A stretch of DNA of 64,000 nucleotides from Pseudomonas sp. DG56-2 (GCF_004803755.1 NZ_CP032311.1:5110001-5174000); one strand, 5' to 3'. Counted from the first letter of the stretch, positions 8,629 through 18,201 are shown. The notes: generated by a model not told the origin, from the letters alone. Translations and numbers: made by a program.

Positions 8629-9342
8629 CTAACTTGCTGACTGCAGAATCACCGGTTGGGCAATTCGGTTGATCTGACGCAATCCCGCCGAGCTGATCTG
8701 CAATCGGCGGGAAGTCTCACTCTCGCGGATCCACCCAGATTGCATGAACAGCTTCAGCAGGCTGGTACCCAACGCACCGCCCAGATGTGGACGATGGTCA
8801 CTCCATTCACTGCAGCAGCGGCAACTGCTGAAGCCCCTGTGTTGGTAACGCGCCAGCGCCTCGATAAAAATGCCATGACGGGCAAATTGAGTACGCCCCT
8901 CAGAGGTGACTTCGATTTGCTGCTCCGCGCCCTCCAGCCACCCAGCATCGAAAAATCGCTGATACAAGTCCGCAGCAAGCTCTCCGCCTAGGTGATCACC
9001 ACACAGGCGCGCTCTACGCATGGACTGTGGAATACCAACGTCCTCTCTCCCTGCGGCCTGCTCGCGACTGGTGACCTGAACACTGGCCAATGCTTCCACC
9101 GCCGCGCCAACTTCAGGCCCGGCGAGTCTGAAGTAGCGCTTTCGTCCGCGCGGCTCGAGCTTGAGCAATCCGCTGGCCGAGAGTCTTGCCAGGTGTGCGC
9201 AGGCGGAGGAAGGCGTCAGGCCAGTCAAGTCGGCCAGTTCATCGGCAGGCCGTGCCATGCCGTCGATCAGCGCCCATAACATTGCGCTGCGCTTGGGATC
9301 TGCAAGCAGGCTGGCAATCTGGCTAATACTTGTTGCTTTCAT
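8629..9342 (-). CDS. ArsR-type helix-turn-helix regulator with a C-terminal domain
   Basis: A 237-residue regulator. Residues 1-75 form an ArsR-like winged helix (MLWALIDGMARPADELADLTGLTPSSACAHLARLSASGLL). The rest is a conserved extension seen in long ArsR relatives; these usually carry a C-x-D-W-x-E-R-R-P-H-L-x-G motif, here read as CCSEWSDHRPHLGG. Three cysteines (CRCC near residue 174) could bind metal or sense redox, but that is only a possibility. The ATG at 9342 is followed by a normal domain start. The target is unknown; the adjacent upstream stretch has no clear partner gene. Confidence 0.8.
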   Translation of the reverse strand: MKATSISQIASLLADPKRSAMLWALIDGMARPADELADLTGLTPSSACAHLARLSASGLLKLEPRGRKRYFRLAGPEVGAAVEALASVQVTSREQAAGREDVGIPQSMRRARLCGDHLGGELAADLYQRFFDAGWLEGAEQQIEVTSEGRTQFARHGIFIEALARYQHRGFSSCRCCSEWSDHRPHLGGALGTSLLKLFMQSGWIRESETSRRLQISSAGLRQINRIAQPVILQSAS

Positions 9343-9806
9343 ATCTCAACTCCCTGCGAGATCACATCTGAAATCGTTTGAACAACCATGTCAGCAGCAT
9401 TTACTGCGAGGTTTCCGATGCCAGACCGGCTAGAAGTTGTAACGTTGACTCACCGGCAAATTGCCAGGATGTTTATCAGGCAAAGTAAAATTAACGGCGG
9501 CACTTTCCGGCCGATGACATGGAAGCTTCTCTCGCTGGAAACGACTGCTGCATCTATTATAAGCCGCATCAGGGAAACAATTTCCGGGCCATCGCGCGGA
9601 CAAACGGGTAAAGGCTCCATCCTCTGCCCAACCATAAGCATCGACAAGCATGAGCACTTATAGAAAACTTCAGATACATTTGTTGTAAAACCGCACCCCA
9701 TACCCGTTCGTTTAAACTTGATAACTATTGATCAAAAAAAAATAATATTTAATGCCTACAACTCATCTACCAAAGAACTACAAATAAGCCAGAAAATTCT
9801 GTAAAC
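9343..9806. other. Non-coding or unrecognised stretch, AT-rich at its end
   Basis: This 464-base stretch separates the ArsR-type and LysR genes, which are both on the minus strand. No frame gives a recognisable protein. The last 140 bases (about 9660-9800) are strikingly AT-rich for this genome, with a run of nine A at 9735-9743 preceded by TTGATCAA-like words. It may contain the ArsR promoter and a transcription end for the LysR gene, or be a remnant of a deletion. Confidence 0.45.
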
Positions 9807-10736
9807 CTAAAAATTCGCTAACTCATCTGCATCCTTAAGTTGTTCGAGCAGAATCTGGCACCGCTCCCGCAGCAGGTTACGCAGCAATTGCACCGGCTTG
9901 CCCAATTGCGCTCGGTGCGTGCACATAAGGTTCAAGGGCGCCGACTCACCTTCCAGCTGTCCCATCAGCACCTTCAAGCGCCCAGCCTGAACGTCGAACG
10001 CCACGTCCAACCAGGACTTGTAGGCGATTCCAAGGCCTGCCAGTGCCCAACGACGAACGACATCGGCGTCGTCACAAAACCGGTCCCCAGTGACAATCAC
10101 CCCCACCTCGTTTGCGCCCCGACCAAACCGCCAATGGTCATGAATGCGGCTACCCAGCTGATAAAGCAGGCAGTTGTGCTGGGCAAGTTGAGCAATATCC
10201 TGCGGTTCACCGTGAACCGCCAGGTACGCGGGCGAGGCACAGAGCACTCGTCGGTTGTCAGGGCACAGGGGCAGTGCCACCAGACTGGAATCTTCCGGCG
10301 TACCATAGCGCAAGGCGATATCCGCCGCCTGGCGAAACAGATCGGCGTTGCGGTCGCCCAGCAGCAGGCGTACCGATAACTTCGGGTGTTGGCGCTGCAA
10401 TTCATCAAGCCAGGGCAGCAGCACATTACGTCCAAAGTCCGATGGTGCAGAGAGTTGCAACACACCACTGACATCGTCCTGCCCTCGCGCCAGCAAACGC
10501 CGCCCTTCTTCCAGGCTGGCCAGTGCATTGCGCGCATGCAGCAAAAAAACTTCGCCTTCGGCTGTCAGGCGCAAGTTACGCGTCGAGCGTGCGAGCAGTC
10601 GGGCACCCAATTGTTGCTCCAGGCGTTTGAGCGCAGCACTGGCTACCGCTGGGGACAGGTCCAACAACCGAGCCGCAGCTGACAGGCTACCCAGCTGCAC
10701 GGTGCGAACGAACAGTTGCAGGTCATCGAATCGCAC
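9807..10736 (-). CDS. LysR-family transcriptional regulator
   Basis: A 309-residue LysR regulator with helix-turn-helix at about residues 4-62 (GSLSAAARLLDLSPAVASAALKRLEQQLG) and an effector-binding domain from about 90 to 295. The start is a GTG at 10736, preceded by GAGG at good spacing. It is divergent from the zinc-type oxidoreductase at 10856, with 119 bases between, so it probably controls that gene and itself. Its inducer is unknown. Confidence 0.88.
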   Translation of the reverse strand: MRFDDLQLFVRTVQLGSLSAAARLLDLSPAVASAALKRLEQQLGARLLARSTRNLRLTAEGEVFLLHARNALASLEEGRRLLARGQDDVSGVLQLSAPSDFGRNVLLPWLDELQRQHPKLSVRLLLGDRNADLFRQAADIALRYGTPEDSSLVALPLCPDNRRVLCASPAYLAVHGEPQDIAQLAQHNCLLYQLGSRIHDHWRFGRGANEVGVIVTGDRFCDDADVVRRWALAGLGIAYKSWLDVAFDVQAGRLKVLMGQLEGESAPLNLMCTHRAQLGKPVQLLRNLLRERCQILLEQLKDADELANF

Positions 10737-10855
10737 AGCAAGGCCTCGCTATTATCAAAAATTTATTGAAAGTATCTGTCGTTCTAGCGGGTTTTAACAT
10801 GAAGTGAAAGCGTCAATCATGGCCACCAAGGATTTCCCTTCTGAGGACGCTACAG

Positions 10856-11869
10856 ATGAAAGCCGTTGCCTATTACCAGTCCCTGGACATCAGCCACCCG
10901 GACTCCCTGCAAGACATCGAGCTGCCCGAACCCGAGCCGGGACCACGGGACTTGCTCGTGGAAGTACGAGCCATTTCGGTCAATCCGGTGGACACCAAGG
11001 TGCGCCAGAATGCCCAGCCAGAACCAGGTGTTGCCAAAGTACTGGGCTGGGACGTAGCGGGCGTGGTCAAGGCGGTAGGCAGTGATGTCAGCCTGTTCCA
11101 GCCTGGGGATAAGGTTTTTTACGCAGGTTCCATCGCTCGCGCCGGGGCCAACAGCGAACTGCATGTCGTCGATGAGCGCATCGTTGGCCATATGCCCAAG
11201 ACGTTGGGCTTCGCAGAAGCGGCAGCCCTGCCACTGACGGCGATCACAGCATGGGAGTTGTTGTTTGAGCGCCTGCAGATTCCAGAAGGAAAAGATGACC
11301 TCGGCCAGCGCCTGTTGATCGTAGGTGCAGCAGGTGGCGTGGGCTCGATTTTGACTCAACTTGCGAGTCAATTGACCGGCCTGACCGTCATCGGTAGCGC
11401 CTCTCGTCCCCAGACCCAGGACTGGGTACGTCAGCTGGGTGCCGACCAGGTGGTTGACCACAGCCAACCGCTTGCTGCAGCACTCAAGGCCGAAGGTATC
11501 GAATTCGTAACCCACGTTGCCAGCCTCACCCAGACCGACCAGCATCTGGCGCAATTGGTCGAAGCCCTTGCCCCTCAAGGAAGACTTGCGCTGATCGATG
11601 ACCCCAAGCAAATAGACATCGGCCTGCTTAAACGCAAGAGCCTGTCGTTGCATTGGGAGTTCATGTACACCCGCTCGTTGTTTGAAACCGACGACATGAT
11701 CGAACAACACAAACTGCTCAATCGGGTTGCCGATCTGATTGATGCCGGCACGCTCAAAACTACCTTGGGCGAGCACTACGGCAGCATCAATGCGGCCAAC
11801 CTGCGTCGCGCCCACGCCCTGCTGGAAAGCGGCGCGGCAAAGGGCAAGATTGTCCTGGAAGGGTTCTGA
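10856..11869 (+). CDS. Zinc-type alcohol dehydrogenase-like / quinone oxidoreductase family protein
   Basis: A 337-residue MDR-superfamily oxidoreductase. It has the N-terminal GroES-like domain (residues 25-110), the nucleotide-binding motif GAAGGVGSI (about 157-165) and the closing segment SGAAKGKIVLEGF. The classic catalytic zinc ligands of alcohol dehydrogenase are not evident, so an NADPH-dependent quinone or enone reductase is the best description. It begins at ATG after a TGAGGA site and is divergent from the LysR regulator, likely its activator. Confidence 0.85.
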   Translation: MKAVAYYQSLDISHPDSLQDIELPEPEPGPRDLLVEVRAISVNPVDTKVRQNAQPEPGVAKVLGWDVAGVVKAVGSDVSLFQPGDKVFYAGSIARAGANSELHVVDERIVGHMPKTLGFAEAAALPLTAITAWELLFERLQIPEGKDDLGQRLLIVGAAGGVGSILTQLASQLTGLTVIGSASRPQTQDWVRQLGADQVVDHSQPLAAALKAEGIEFVTHVASLTQTDQHLAQLVEALAPQGRLALIDDPKQIDIGLLKRKSLSLHWEFMYTRSLFETDDMIEQHKLLNRVADLIDAGTLKTTLGEHYGSINAANLRRAHALLESGAAKGKIVLEGF

Positions 11870-11992
11870 GGCATCGCGCCCACCTCTGACTTGGGGTGGG
11901 CGACCGTCAGTCCGACAACTGATCCAAGTCATTTTCCTGCCGGCAAGCAGCGCTACAATCTTCGGGCCAACGCTCACCGCAGGTATGCCACG

Positions 11993-12157
11993 ATGATCAT
12001 TCAAGTCAGCGCATCAGCCCAAAAGCCAGGCTGCCCTTGGCAGGTTCGGCTGGACAAGCAGGTAGTGAACTTTCGTAGCGAGGCCGAAGCCCGCGCTTTC
12101 GTCAACACCTTGCAGGCCCGCCTGCAGGCCCCGCATACACTCAAACAGGTCGGCTGA
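11993..12157 (+). CDS. Small conserved-looking protein of unknown function (54 residues)
   Basis: A short frame reading MIIQVSASAQKPGCPWQVRL and ending KQVG. It starts at an ATG at 11993 after a weak AGG, downstream of the oxidoreductase. The composition is protein-like, with an amphipathic Arg/Ala/Glu-rich middle (SEAEARAFVNTLQARL). The last 17 bases overlap the 3' end of the convergent exporter gene. No family is recognised. It might be a real small protein kept in Pseudomonas; this is not certain. Confidence 0.5.
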   Translation: MIIQVSASAQKPGCPWQVRLDKQVVNFRSEAEARAFVNTLQARLQAPHTLKQVG

Positions 12158-13322
12158 GCTGCAAGCGGTAGGTAACCATCGACACCACCACTGCGCCCAG
12201 GCCGCATAGGCTTATGACCAGCGCCATGGGTACTGCGCTGCCATCGTGCAACACGCCCACCAGTGCCGCAGCACCTGCCGCGACACTGAACTGAATGCAC
12301 CCGAGCAGCGCTGAAGCGCTCCCTGCCCGAGCACCTTGCCCGTTCATGGCACAGGCTGATGCATTGGGGATGATGCAACCCAGGCTGGCAATACAGACGA
12401 ACAGCGGAATCAGCAGTGGCCACAACTTGGTCGGCTTCAACGCACTGATCGCAAGCAGCGTCAGGCCCGCCAGCAGATATACCCACACCGCTCGCCGGAG
12501 CAAGAAGGCCGGACCACGCTTGGCCAGCAGTCGCGCATTCACCTGGGCAACCAGAATGAAGCCGGCCGCGTTACTGCCGAACAACCAGCCGTAGTGCTCA
12601 GGTGGCACCCCATAGAGCTTGATGAAAACGAAGGGAGATCCGGCGATATAGGAAAACATCCCAGCGATGGCGATTCCGCCGGTCAAAGCGTGCCCAATGA
12701 AGACGCGGTCTTTGAGCAGCCGCCCGTACTGGCGCAAAGCGCCGGAAAGTGGCTGGCGCGGCAGATTGGCCGGCAAGCTCTCAGGCAGCCCCAGAGCAAC
12801 GGCGAGGGTACACAGGGCGCTGAACAAGGTCAGCGCAACAAAGATCGACTGCCAACCATAGGCATTGACCAGCACCCCTCCCAGCATAGGGGCGAGAATG
12901 GGGGCGAGGCCCATCACCAGCACCAATTGCGAAAATACCTTGGCGGATGCCACCGCATCGCATTTGTCACTGACAATTGCCCGCGACAACACCATGCCGG
13001 CACACCCGCCCAGCGCCTGGACGAATCGGGCCGCAATCAACGTATCGAGGTTCGGGGCAAAGGCGCAGGCAATTGACGCCAGAGTGAACAGACAAACACC
13101 GACCAGCAGCGGAATACGGCGGCCAAAGCGGTCAGCCACCGGTCCATAGGCCAATTGACCGATGGACAAGCCAAGGAAGTAGGCAGCCAGGGTTGTCTGG
13201 ATGTGTTTTTCGTCAGTACCGAAGGCCAGCGCCATCGCCGGAAAGCCTGGCAGGTAAAAGTCGATTGCCAGAGGCCCGAACGCACTCAAGGCGCCCAGAA
13301 TCAGGATGGTTCGCAGGTTCAT
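12141..13322 (-). CDS. Bcr/CflA family multidrug efflux transporter (MFS)
   Basis: A 393-residue major facilitator of the DHA1 type with twelve predicted membrane segments. Motif A appears as GPVADRFGRRIPLLVG (about residues 60-75), and the N-terminus RTILILGALSAFGPLAIDFYLPGFP is characteristic of Bcr/CflA exporters (bicyclomycin, chloramphenicol, sulfonamides). It uses the proton gradient at the inner membrane. The substrate here is not predictable. The gene converges with the 54-residue frame and overlaps it by 17 bases. Confidence 0.9.
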   Translation of the reverse strand: MNLRTILILGALSAFGPLAIDFYLPGFPAMALAFGTDEKHIQTTLAAYFLGLSIGQLAYGPVADRFGRRIPLLVGVCLFTLASIACAFAPNLDTLIAARFVQALGGCAGMVLSRAIVSDKCDAVASAKVFSQLVLVMGLAPILAPMLGGVLVNAYGWQSIFVALTLFSALCTLAVALGLPESLPANLPRQPLSGALRQYGRLLKDRVFIGHALTGGIAIAGMFSYIAGSPFVFIKLYGVPPEHYGWLFGSNAAGFILVAQVNARLLAKRGPAFLLRRAVWVYLLAGLTLLAISALKPTKLWPLLIPLFVCIASLGCIIPNASACAMNGQGARAGSASALLGCIQFSVAAGAAALVGVLHDGSAVPMALVISLCGLGAVVVSMVTYRLQLSRPV

Positions 13323-13438
13323 CGGGAATCCATAGCAGGCTAAGCAAGTCTGCTAGTCTAACCGCCCTGCCAAGGTTGCGCTGCGAAGAGTTGCACCTGC
13401 GCCGTGAAACTTTTATCCACAGCGCAGCCCTGCAACTG

Positions 13439-13636
13439 TCAGACGGCTTCGGCCTGATAGCCTTCTTCACGAATCAGTTGCAGGATCTGCGGCGCCTGCA
13501 ACGAGCTTTGCACCTTCACCTGTTTCTGACCCAAATCGACCTCGACGATCGCCTCGGCGTCCTGAGCATGTACTGCACGGGTGACGGCTTTGACGCAATG
13601 ACCGCAGGTCATTCCTTGTACATTGAACACTTGCAT
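13439..13636 (-). CDS. copZ: Copper chaperone CopZ (heavy-metal-associated domain)
   Basis: A 65-residue single HMA domain with the metal site GMTCGHC at residues 8-14. It carries Cu(I) in the cytoplasm and hands it to CopA. The ATG at 13636 follows GGAGG at perfect spacing; the longer frame reads through its promoter. A CueR-type promoter lies just upstream at 13665-13695, matching that of copA, so it should be induced by Cu(I) or Ag(I). Confidence 0.93.
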   Translation of the reverse strand: MQVFNVQGMTCGHCVKAVTRAVHAQDAEAIVEVDLGQKQVKVQSSLQAPQILQLIREEGYQAEAV

Positions 13637-13664
13637 GGGTTCTGCCTCCTGTGGGTTTTGCCTG

Positions 13665-13695
13665 AGTTTCAAGCTTGCCACCAGGGTAAGGTCAA
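13665..13695 (-). promoter_or_regulatory. CueR-type promoter of copZ
   Basis: Reading on the minus strand, TTGACC (-35, 13695-13690) and GAAACT (-10, 13670-13665) are separated by 19 bases, the overlong spacer used by MerR-family activators. A dyad ACCTT...AAGCT occupies the spacer (13692-13672). The same layout occurs before copA with almost the same bases, which supports control by CueR. Confidence 0.8.
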
Positions 13696-13783
13696 GTTCC
13701 TCTTGGTGCTGCCGGGCTGGAAATCATCGCCCGGGTCGGCCAAGCTGCGTTCCTGACGATTGAAGATGCAGGAGTTTCGTTTC

Positions 13784-14170
13784 ATGCGCAGGGCAGCTTT
13801 GGGCCTTTTCGGCCTGCTGAATGTATTTGGCTTGTTCGCTCAAGCCAACGCGGCAGGGCCAGCCGACTACAGCATTCTGATCATTTCCCGCGAACGCCTG
13901 GAGGTGGCAACCTCATGCGAGATTGGCGTGTATATCAACGATCAATTGGCCGGACGCGTCTTCCAGGAGCAATCGACCTCATTCAATCTGCCCCCAGGTG
14001 AAATCGATGTGCGCCTGCGCTACTTGCCTGGGCATGTACCAGGCTGCCAGCCGGGCATGGAGAACCAGCGTTCGAGCCGATTGAAGCTGGTGGCCGGTCA
14101 GATCAATAAATACCGGGTTGCAGCCGATCAGAATGGACTCACATTGATAAGAGCTGGCTTGGGGTATTGA
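13784..14170 (+). CDS. Small exported protein of unknown function
   Basis: A 128-residue protein with a clear signal peptide (MRRAALGLFGLLNVFGLFAQANA, cleavage after about residue 23). The mature part of about 105 residues has two cysteines and is probably periplasmic or surface-exposed. The ATG at 13784 is chosen because GGAG precedes it; an upstream TTG at 13760 is less likely. It sits between the two CueR promoters, and the -35 element of copA overlaps its stop codon. A link to copper is possible from location only. No family recognised. Confidence 0.72.
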   Translation: MRRAALGLFGLLNVFGLFAQANAAGPADYSILIISRERLEVATSCEIGVYINDQLAGRVFQEQSTSFNLPPGEIDVRLRYLPGHVPGCQPGMENQRSSRLKLVAGQINKYRVAADQNGLTLIRAGLGY

Positions 14171-14197
14171 CCTTACCAGCGTGGAAAGGTTGAAGCT
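14167..14197 (+). promoter_or_regulatory. CueR-type promoter of copA-cueR
   Basis: TTGACC (14167-14172) and GAAGCT (14192-14197) stand 19 bases apart. The spacer carries a dyad, ACCTTACCA (14170-14178) against TGGAAAGGT (14182-14190), with one mismatch. This is the classic arrangement that CueR untwists upon binding Cu(I). The -35 element overlaps the TGA stop of the preceding gene. Confidence 0.85.
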
Positions 14198-14220
14198 GTG
14201 GCCAACCCAGGAGGATTGCC

Positions 14221-16623
14221 ATGTCTGCATCTACCACATTCGATCTGCCCATTTCCGGAATGACCTGTGCCAGCTGTGCTGGCAGGGTCGAGCGAGCGCT
14301 GCGCAAAGTCAGTGGCGCCGAAACGGTCAGCGTCAACCTCGCCACCGAACAGGCGCGAATTCAAGCATCCGCCGATAGCCTGCCGGCCCTTGTCGAAGCG
14401 GTCGAACAAGCCGGCTACCACGTGCCAAGCCAAACCCTTGAGCTGCAGATTGGCGGTATGACCTGCGCATCTTGCGCCGGCAGGGTGGAACGCGCGTTGG
14501 CCAAGATACCCGGTGTGCAACACGTCAGCGTCAATCTGGCCAGTGAGCGCGCCCATGTGCAGGTGCTCGGCCAGATCAATAACGCGGTACTGATCGACGC
14601 GGTTGTCCATGCCGGTTACACCGCCAGCTTGCCGCAAAGCCCGAAGGCGAACCAGGTCGATGCCGAGCGGCGCCTGCGCAAGGAGCGCTGGTTGGTGGCC
14701 TTGGCCGTCATACTGGCACTGCCATTGGTGCTGCCCATGGTGCTACAGCCGTTCGGCATTCACTGGATGCTGCCGGCGTGGGCCCAATTCGTTCTGGCGA
14801 CCCCGGTGCAATTCATTCTGGGTGCGCGTTTCTATGTGGCGGCCTGGAAAGCGGTACGTGCCGGCGCCGGTAACATGGACTTGCTGGTCGCCATCGGGAC
14901 CAGCGCTGGGTATGGCTTGAGTATCTATGAGTGGGCCCAGGCAAGCCCCGGTGTCATGCCGCACTTGTATTTTGAAGCTTCGGCCGTGGTCATTGCCCTG
15001 ATTCTGCTCGGCAAGTACCTGGAAAGCCGTGCCAAGCGCCAGACAGCCAGCGCTATTCGTGCCCTCGAAGCCTTGCGGCCGGAACGCGCCCTGCTGCTGG
15101 TCGATGGCCAGGAACGCGATGTGGCGATCAGCGAACTGCGTGTTGGCGATACCGTTGTGGTCAAGCCCGGCGAACGCTTCCCGGTGGACGGTGAAGTCAG
15201 CGAAGGCCAAAGCCATGCTGACGAAGCGCTGATCAGCGGTGAAAGCCTGCCAGTGCCCAAACAACCGGGCGACAAGGTCACCGGCGGGGCGATCAACGGC
15301 GAAGGCCGCCTGCTGGTGCGCACCCAGGCCCTGGGCACCGAAACGGTACTGGCACGCATCATTCGCCTGGTAGAAGACGCCCAGGCAGCCAAGGCCCCCA
15401 TTCAGAAGCTGGTGGACCGCGTCAGCCAGGTGTTCGTGCCAGCCGTGCTGGTGCTGGCGCTGATTACCCTGGTTGGCTGGTGGCTAGCCGGTGCGCCGAT
15501 TGAAACAGCCTTGATCAACGCGGTCGCTGTATTGGTGATTGCTTGCCCATGTGCGCTTGGCCTGGCAACGCCTACGGCGATCATGGCTGGCACAGGGGTC
15601 GCTGCGCGTCACGGTATTCTGATCAAGGACGCCGAAGCGCTGGAGCGAGCCCATGCGGTCAACCGCGTGGTATTCGACAAGACCGGTACTCTGACCTCTG
15701 GCAGCCCACGGATCGTCCACAGCCAGGCTGCGGTCGGCGAACCGGCTGATTTGCTGCAACTTGCCGGTGCCCTGCAACGCGGTAGCGAACACCCTTTGGC
15801 CAAAGCCGTGCTCGACGCTTGTGAAGAACAGGGTTTACCGGTCGCGGACATCAGCAACAGCCAGTCCCTGACCGGGCGTGGCATCGCCGGCAGCCTGGAC
15901 GGCCGTGACCTGGCCCTCGGCAACCGGCGCATGCTCGATGAAAGCGGTCTGCAAGCGGGTGACTTGCAAGCCAGCGCCACAGCCTGGGAGGCCGAAGGCC
16001 GCACCTTGTCCTGGTTGATCGAGCGTAGTCCGCAGGTGCGCGTATTGGGGCTGTTTGCCTTCGGTGACAGCCTCAAGCCAGGTGCCGGGCAAGCGGTGCA
16101 GAAGCTCGCCGATCAAGGCATCAGCAGTCACCTGCTCACCGGCGATAACCGTGGCAGCGCCAACGTCGTCGCCCAGGCATTGGGCATTACCGACGTACAC
16201 GCCGAGGTGCTACCAGGAGACAAAGCGGCAAAAGTTGCCGAGCTCAAGCAGTCAGGCGTTGTGGCAATGGTGGGTGACGGTATCAACGACGCCCCCGCAC
16301 TGGCGGCAGCCGATATCGGCATCGCCATGGGCGGTGGCACTGACGTGGCCATGCAAGCCGCGGGCATCACCCTGATGCGCGGTGATCCACGCCTGGTGCC
16401 GGCAGCATTGGAAATCAGCCGCAAAACCTATGCGAAGATTCGGCAGAACTTGTTCTGGGCATTCATCTACAACCTCATTGGCATTCCACTGGCCGCCTTC
16501 GGCATGCTCAACCCGGTGCTAGCTGGCGCCGCGATGGCCTTGTCGAGTGTCAGCGTGGTCAGCAACGCGCTGCTATTGAAAACCTGGAAGCCTGAAACCC
16601 CATCACAGGACGACGTGCAATGA
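14221..16623 (+). CDS. copA: Cu(I)-exporting P1B-type ATPase CopA
   Basis: An 800-residue copper-pumping ATPase of the inner membrane. Two N-terminal HMA domains each carry GMTCASC (residues 13-19 and near 79-85). The transmembrane CPC metal motif is at residues 442-444, the phosphorylated aspartate of DKTGT at 486, then SEHP and [10 protein letters not shown]. An SGES actuator motif is also present. It starts after AGGAGG. The gene overlaps cueR by four bases (ATGA), so cueR is translated with it and the pump operon is self-controlled. Confidence 0.97.
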   Translation: MSASTTFDLPISGMTCASCAGRVERALRKVSGAETVSVNLATEQARIQASADSLPALVEAVEQAGYHVPSQTLELQIGGMTCASCAGRVERALAKIPGVQHVSVNLASERAHVQVLGQINNAVLIDAVVHAGYTASLPQSPKANQVDAERRLRKERWLVALAVILALPLVLPMVLQPFGIHWMLPAWAQFVLATPVQFILGARFYVAAWKAVRAGAGNMDLLVAIGTSAGYGLSIYEWAQASPGVMPHLYFEASAVVIALILLGKYLESRAKRQTASAIRALEALRPERALLLVDGQERDVAISELRVGDTVVVKPGERFPVDGEVSEGQSHADEALISGESLPVPKQPGDKVTGGAINGEGRLLVRTQALGTETVLARIIRLVEDAQAAKAPIQKLVDRVSQVFVPAVLVLALITLVGWWLAGAPIETALINAVAVLVIACPCALGLATPTAIMAGTGVAARHGILIKDAEALERAHAVNRVVFDKTGTLTSGSPRIVHSQAAVGEPADLLQLAGALQRGSEHPLAKAVLDACEEQGLPVADISNSQSLTGRGIAGSLDGRDLALGNRRMLDESGLQAGDLQASATAWEAEGRTLSWLIERSPQVRVLGLFAFGDSLKPGAGQAVQKLADQGISSHLLTGDNRGSANVVAQALGITDVHAEVLPGDKAAKVAELKQSGVVAMVGDGINDAPALAAADIGIAMGGGTDVAMQAAGITLMRGDPRLVPAALEISRKTYAKIRQNLFWAFIYNLIGIPLAAFGMLNPVLAGAAMALSSVSVVSNALLLKTWKPETPSQDDVQ

Positions 16624-17024
16624 ACATCGGTCAAGCCGCCCGGCGCTCCGGACTGAGCGCCAAGATGATCCGCTACTACGAGTCGATTGGTTTGCTCAAG
16701 CCGGCGGTGCGCAGCGACAGTGGCTATCGCTTGTACCAGCAGGAAGACTTGCACCAACTGGCGTTCATCAAGCGTTCGAGAGATCTGGGGTTTTCACTGG
16801 AAGAAGTCGCCCGCCTGCTGACCCTGTGGCAGGACCGCCAGCGCGCCAGTGCCGACGTCAAGGCCCTGGCCAGCCAACACATCGATGATCTGAACCGACG
16901 CATCGAAGAACTGGTAAGCCTGCGCGATACCTTGAGCGAGCTGGTCACTCATTGCCACGGCGACGATCGCCCGGACTGCCCGATCCTCAAGGATCTGGCA
17001 GCCGGGGGCAGTTGCTGTCACTGA
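16620..17024 (+). CDS. cueR: Cu(I)-responsive MerR-family regulator CueR
   Basis: A 134-residue MerR regulator with the N-terminal winged helix ([21 protein letters not shown]), a dimerisation helix and the metal-binding end. The two CueR cysteines lie in [12 protein letters not shown] near residues 112 and 120, and a CCH terminus is present. It activates the promoters at 14167 and 13665 when it binds Cu(I), Ag(I) or Au(I). It overlaps copA by ATGA, giving feedback control. Confidence 0.94.
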   Translation: MNIGQAARRSGLSAKMIRYYESIGLLKPAVRSDSGYRLYQQEDLHQLAFIKRSRDLGFSLEEVARLLTLWQDRQRASADVKALASQHIDDLNRRIEELVSLRDTLSELVTHCHGDDRPDCPILKDLAAGGSCCH

Positions 17025-17028
17025 CGCA

Positions 17029-17922
17029 CTACTGCATCCAGGGCGGGGCTGGTTCCTCGTCCTTGCTCGAACCCCGCTCGGCGTCCTCTCTGATGGCACG
17101 CCGACGGGCCTCATCGAAGCGCGCTGCGTCAATCTCGCGCATAACTCCTTTGACATCAGCCGTGTGCTCGTCCAGCGCGAACTGCCCCGTAAGCTCGCTC
17201 TCCGGCAACAAGTCACCAGACTGGTACAGGGCCCACATTTCATGGGCATATCGGGTTTTCCGGAGTTCCGGGGCAAAGCGCCCGAAGTACGCCGCCATGT
17301 TGCCGACATCACGCTCCAGCATGCTGAATGCGTGGTTGTTACCCGCCGCATCCACCGCTTGTGGCAAGTCGATGATCACCGGCCCTTCCGGCCCCAGCAG
17401 CACGTTGAACTCCGACAAGTCGCCATGCACGAGGCCCGCACATAGCATCAGCACGATCTGACGAATCACGAAAGCGTGATATTCGCGCGCTTGATCCGGC
17501 TCCAGGTACACATCGTTGAGCCGAGGAGCGGCATCACCATGTTCGTCGGCCACCAGCTCCATCAGCAGTACACCGTCGAGAAAGTCGTAGGGGCGCGGCA
17601 CCCGCACACCCGCATTGGCGAGTCGGAACAGAGCAGCCACCTCGGCGTTCTGCCAGGCGTCCTCAGCCTCCTTGCGTCCGTACTTGGAGCCTTTGGCCAT
17701 GGCTCGGGCCTGACGGCTGTTGCGTACTTTACGCCCTTCCTGATACTCGGCCGCCTGACGGAAGCTGCGCTTGTTCGCCTCTTTGTAGACCTTGGCACAG
17801 CGCAATTCCTTTCCGCAGCGCACCACGTACACGGCGGCCTCCTTGCCACTCATCAGCGGTCGGAGTACCTCATCGACCAGTCCATCTTCAACCAGTGGTT
17901 CAATGCGTTTTGGAGTCTTCAT
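17029..17922 (-). CDS. RIO-like serine/threonine protein kinase
   Basis: A 297-residue protein kinase of the RIO1 type. The nucleotide loop region reads SGKEAAVYVVRCGKELRCAKVYK, the catalytic loop VHGDLSEFNVLL (about residue 170) and the metal-binding aspartate IIDLPQAVD. The C-terminal 60 residues are highly charged. A similar P. aeruginosa protein (PA4780) exists from memory. Its substrates in bacteria are unknown. It converges with cueR, 4 bases apart, with no room for a terminator between them. Confidence 0.88.
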   Translation of the reverse strand: MKTPKRIEPLVEDGLVDEVLRPLMSGKEAAVYVVRCGKELRCAKVYKEANKRSFRQAAEYQEGRKVRNSRQARAMAKGSKYGRKEAEDAWQNAEVAALFRLANAGVRVPRPYDFLDGVLLMELVADEHGDAAPRLNDVYLEPDQAREYHAFVIRQIVLMLCAGLVHGDLSEFNVLLGPEGPVIIDLPQAVDAAGNNHAFSMLERDVGNMAAYFGRFAPELRKTRYAHEMWALYQSGDLLPESELTGQFALDEHTADVKGVMREIDAARFDEARRRAIREDAERGSSKDEEPAPPWMQ

Positions 17923-18201
17923 CGGCTTTTGTCGGGGGTCCTGTTCTGCCAGACACGTAATTTTTTGTAGGTTACCGGTACTGCACCGGCTTTTCGCTGT
18001 TTCAAGACCGCACAGCGTTGTAACGGCAATCCGTCTGACTTGCCATTCTTTTTATGGGCACTGACGAGGGAGTAGTCATTTCCGACGTTAGTTCCCAATG
18101 AATACCGGACTTTAACCGAGGTCGGACTTTATTTCTGAAACAAATGGCCGATGCAGTCTGAAGCAGCCTCGTGTGTTTACAAGAAAAATTCTGGAGCGCG
18201 G

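Noticed and set aside
9388..9701. Short frames in both directions in the gap after the ArsR-type gene.
   Set aside because: No recognisable features, weak starts, and they contradict each other; treated as non-coding.
10850..12004. A 384-codon minus-strand frame opposite the zinc-type oxidoreductase.
   Set aside because: It is a shadow of a clear oxidoreductase; the sense protein has the GAAGGVGS nucleotide motif.
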